5,684 nt of DNA, taken from contig JAAYKT010000146.1 in NCBI GenBank assembly GCA_012522255.1, forward strand, positions 1-5,684. Reading direction: 5' to 3'. This stretch comes from Clostridiales bacterium (lineage in GTDB: Bacteria; Bacillota; Clostridia; Lutisporales; Lutisporaceae). The stretch's first letter is position 1, and each line of letters opens with the position of its first letter. A program made the translations under genes and the position numbers. Under the pieces are notes generated by a model that searched no databases, was not told where the DNA came from, and was given only the letters and a program-made list of their open reading frames with translations. This document shows positions 5,684-5,684 of this stretch, one piece after another.

Positions 5684-5684
5684 C

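Noticed and set aside
1..5684. CRISPR arrays, tRNA or rRNA genes, insertion sequences, riboswitches
   Set aside because: I found no regularly spaced repeats, terminal inverted repeats, transposase motifs or conserved RNA folds. Nearly all of the window is coding on the minus strand.

Overview
The window is one block of co-oriented genes, all read on the minus strand (from high to low coordinates). It holds part of a Tad/Flp-type (type IVc-like) pilus or secretion locus. Strong GGAGG-type ribosome binding sites, gaps of 2 to 14 bases, overlapping ends, two probable TTG starts, moderately low GC and no visible outer-membrane secretin suggest a Gram-positive bacterium, most likely a clostridial Firmicute. 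That placement is an inference from style and gene content. Whether the locus is chromosomal or on a mobile element cannot be decided here: no integrase, relaxase, IS, attachment site, tRNA or CRISPR is visible.

Layout in transcription order: (1) the 3' end of a gene for a thioredoxin-fold, glutaredoxin-like protein (5531-5683), overlapping the next start by 14 bases; (2) a membrane-anchored SAF/CpaB-RcpC-like protein (4885-5544); (3) a small CpaE/MinD-like protein whose P-loop and Walker B residues are degenerate (4145-4873); (4) a full-length CpaF/TadA-type secretion ATPase with intact motifs (2790-4142); (5) a TadB-like inner-membrane platform protein of the T2SSF family (1957-2805); (6) a minus-strand intrinsic terminator (1916-1941); (7) a 318-residue protein I do not recognise (937-1893); (8) a CpaE/ParA-like ATPase with a canonical KGGVGKTT P-loop (43-924). 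The last reading frame is closed by a TGA, but the same frame continues to the window edge with sequence that looks like the missing C-terminus of the family.

Expected division of labour: CpaF hydrolyses ATP and drives the TadB platform. The SAF protein sits on the outer face of the membrane. The CpaE-like proteins probably position or regulate the machine. The presence of two CpaE-type proteins, one apparently catalytically dead and one with an intact P-loop, is the most distinctive feature. TadC, prepilin, TadE/F pseudopilins and prepilin peptidase are not in the window and may lie beyond position 1. The only intergenic stretch longer than 15 bases is 1894-1956, and it carries the terminator. 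No stretch over 300 bases lacks a gene.
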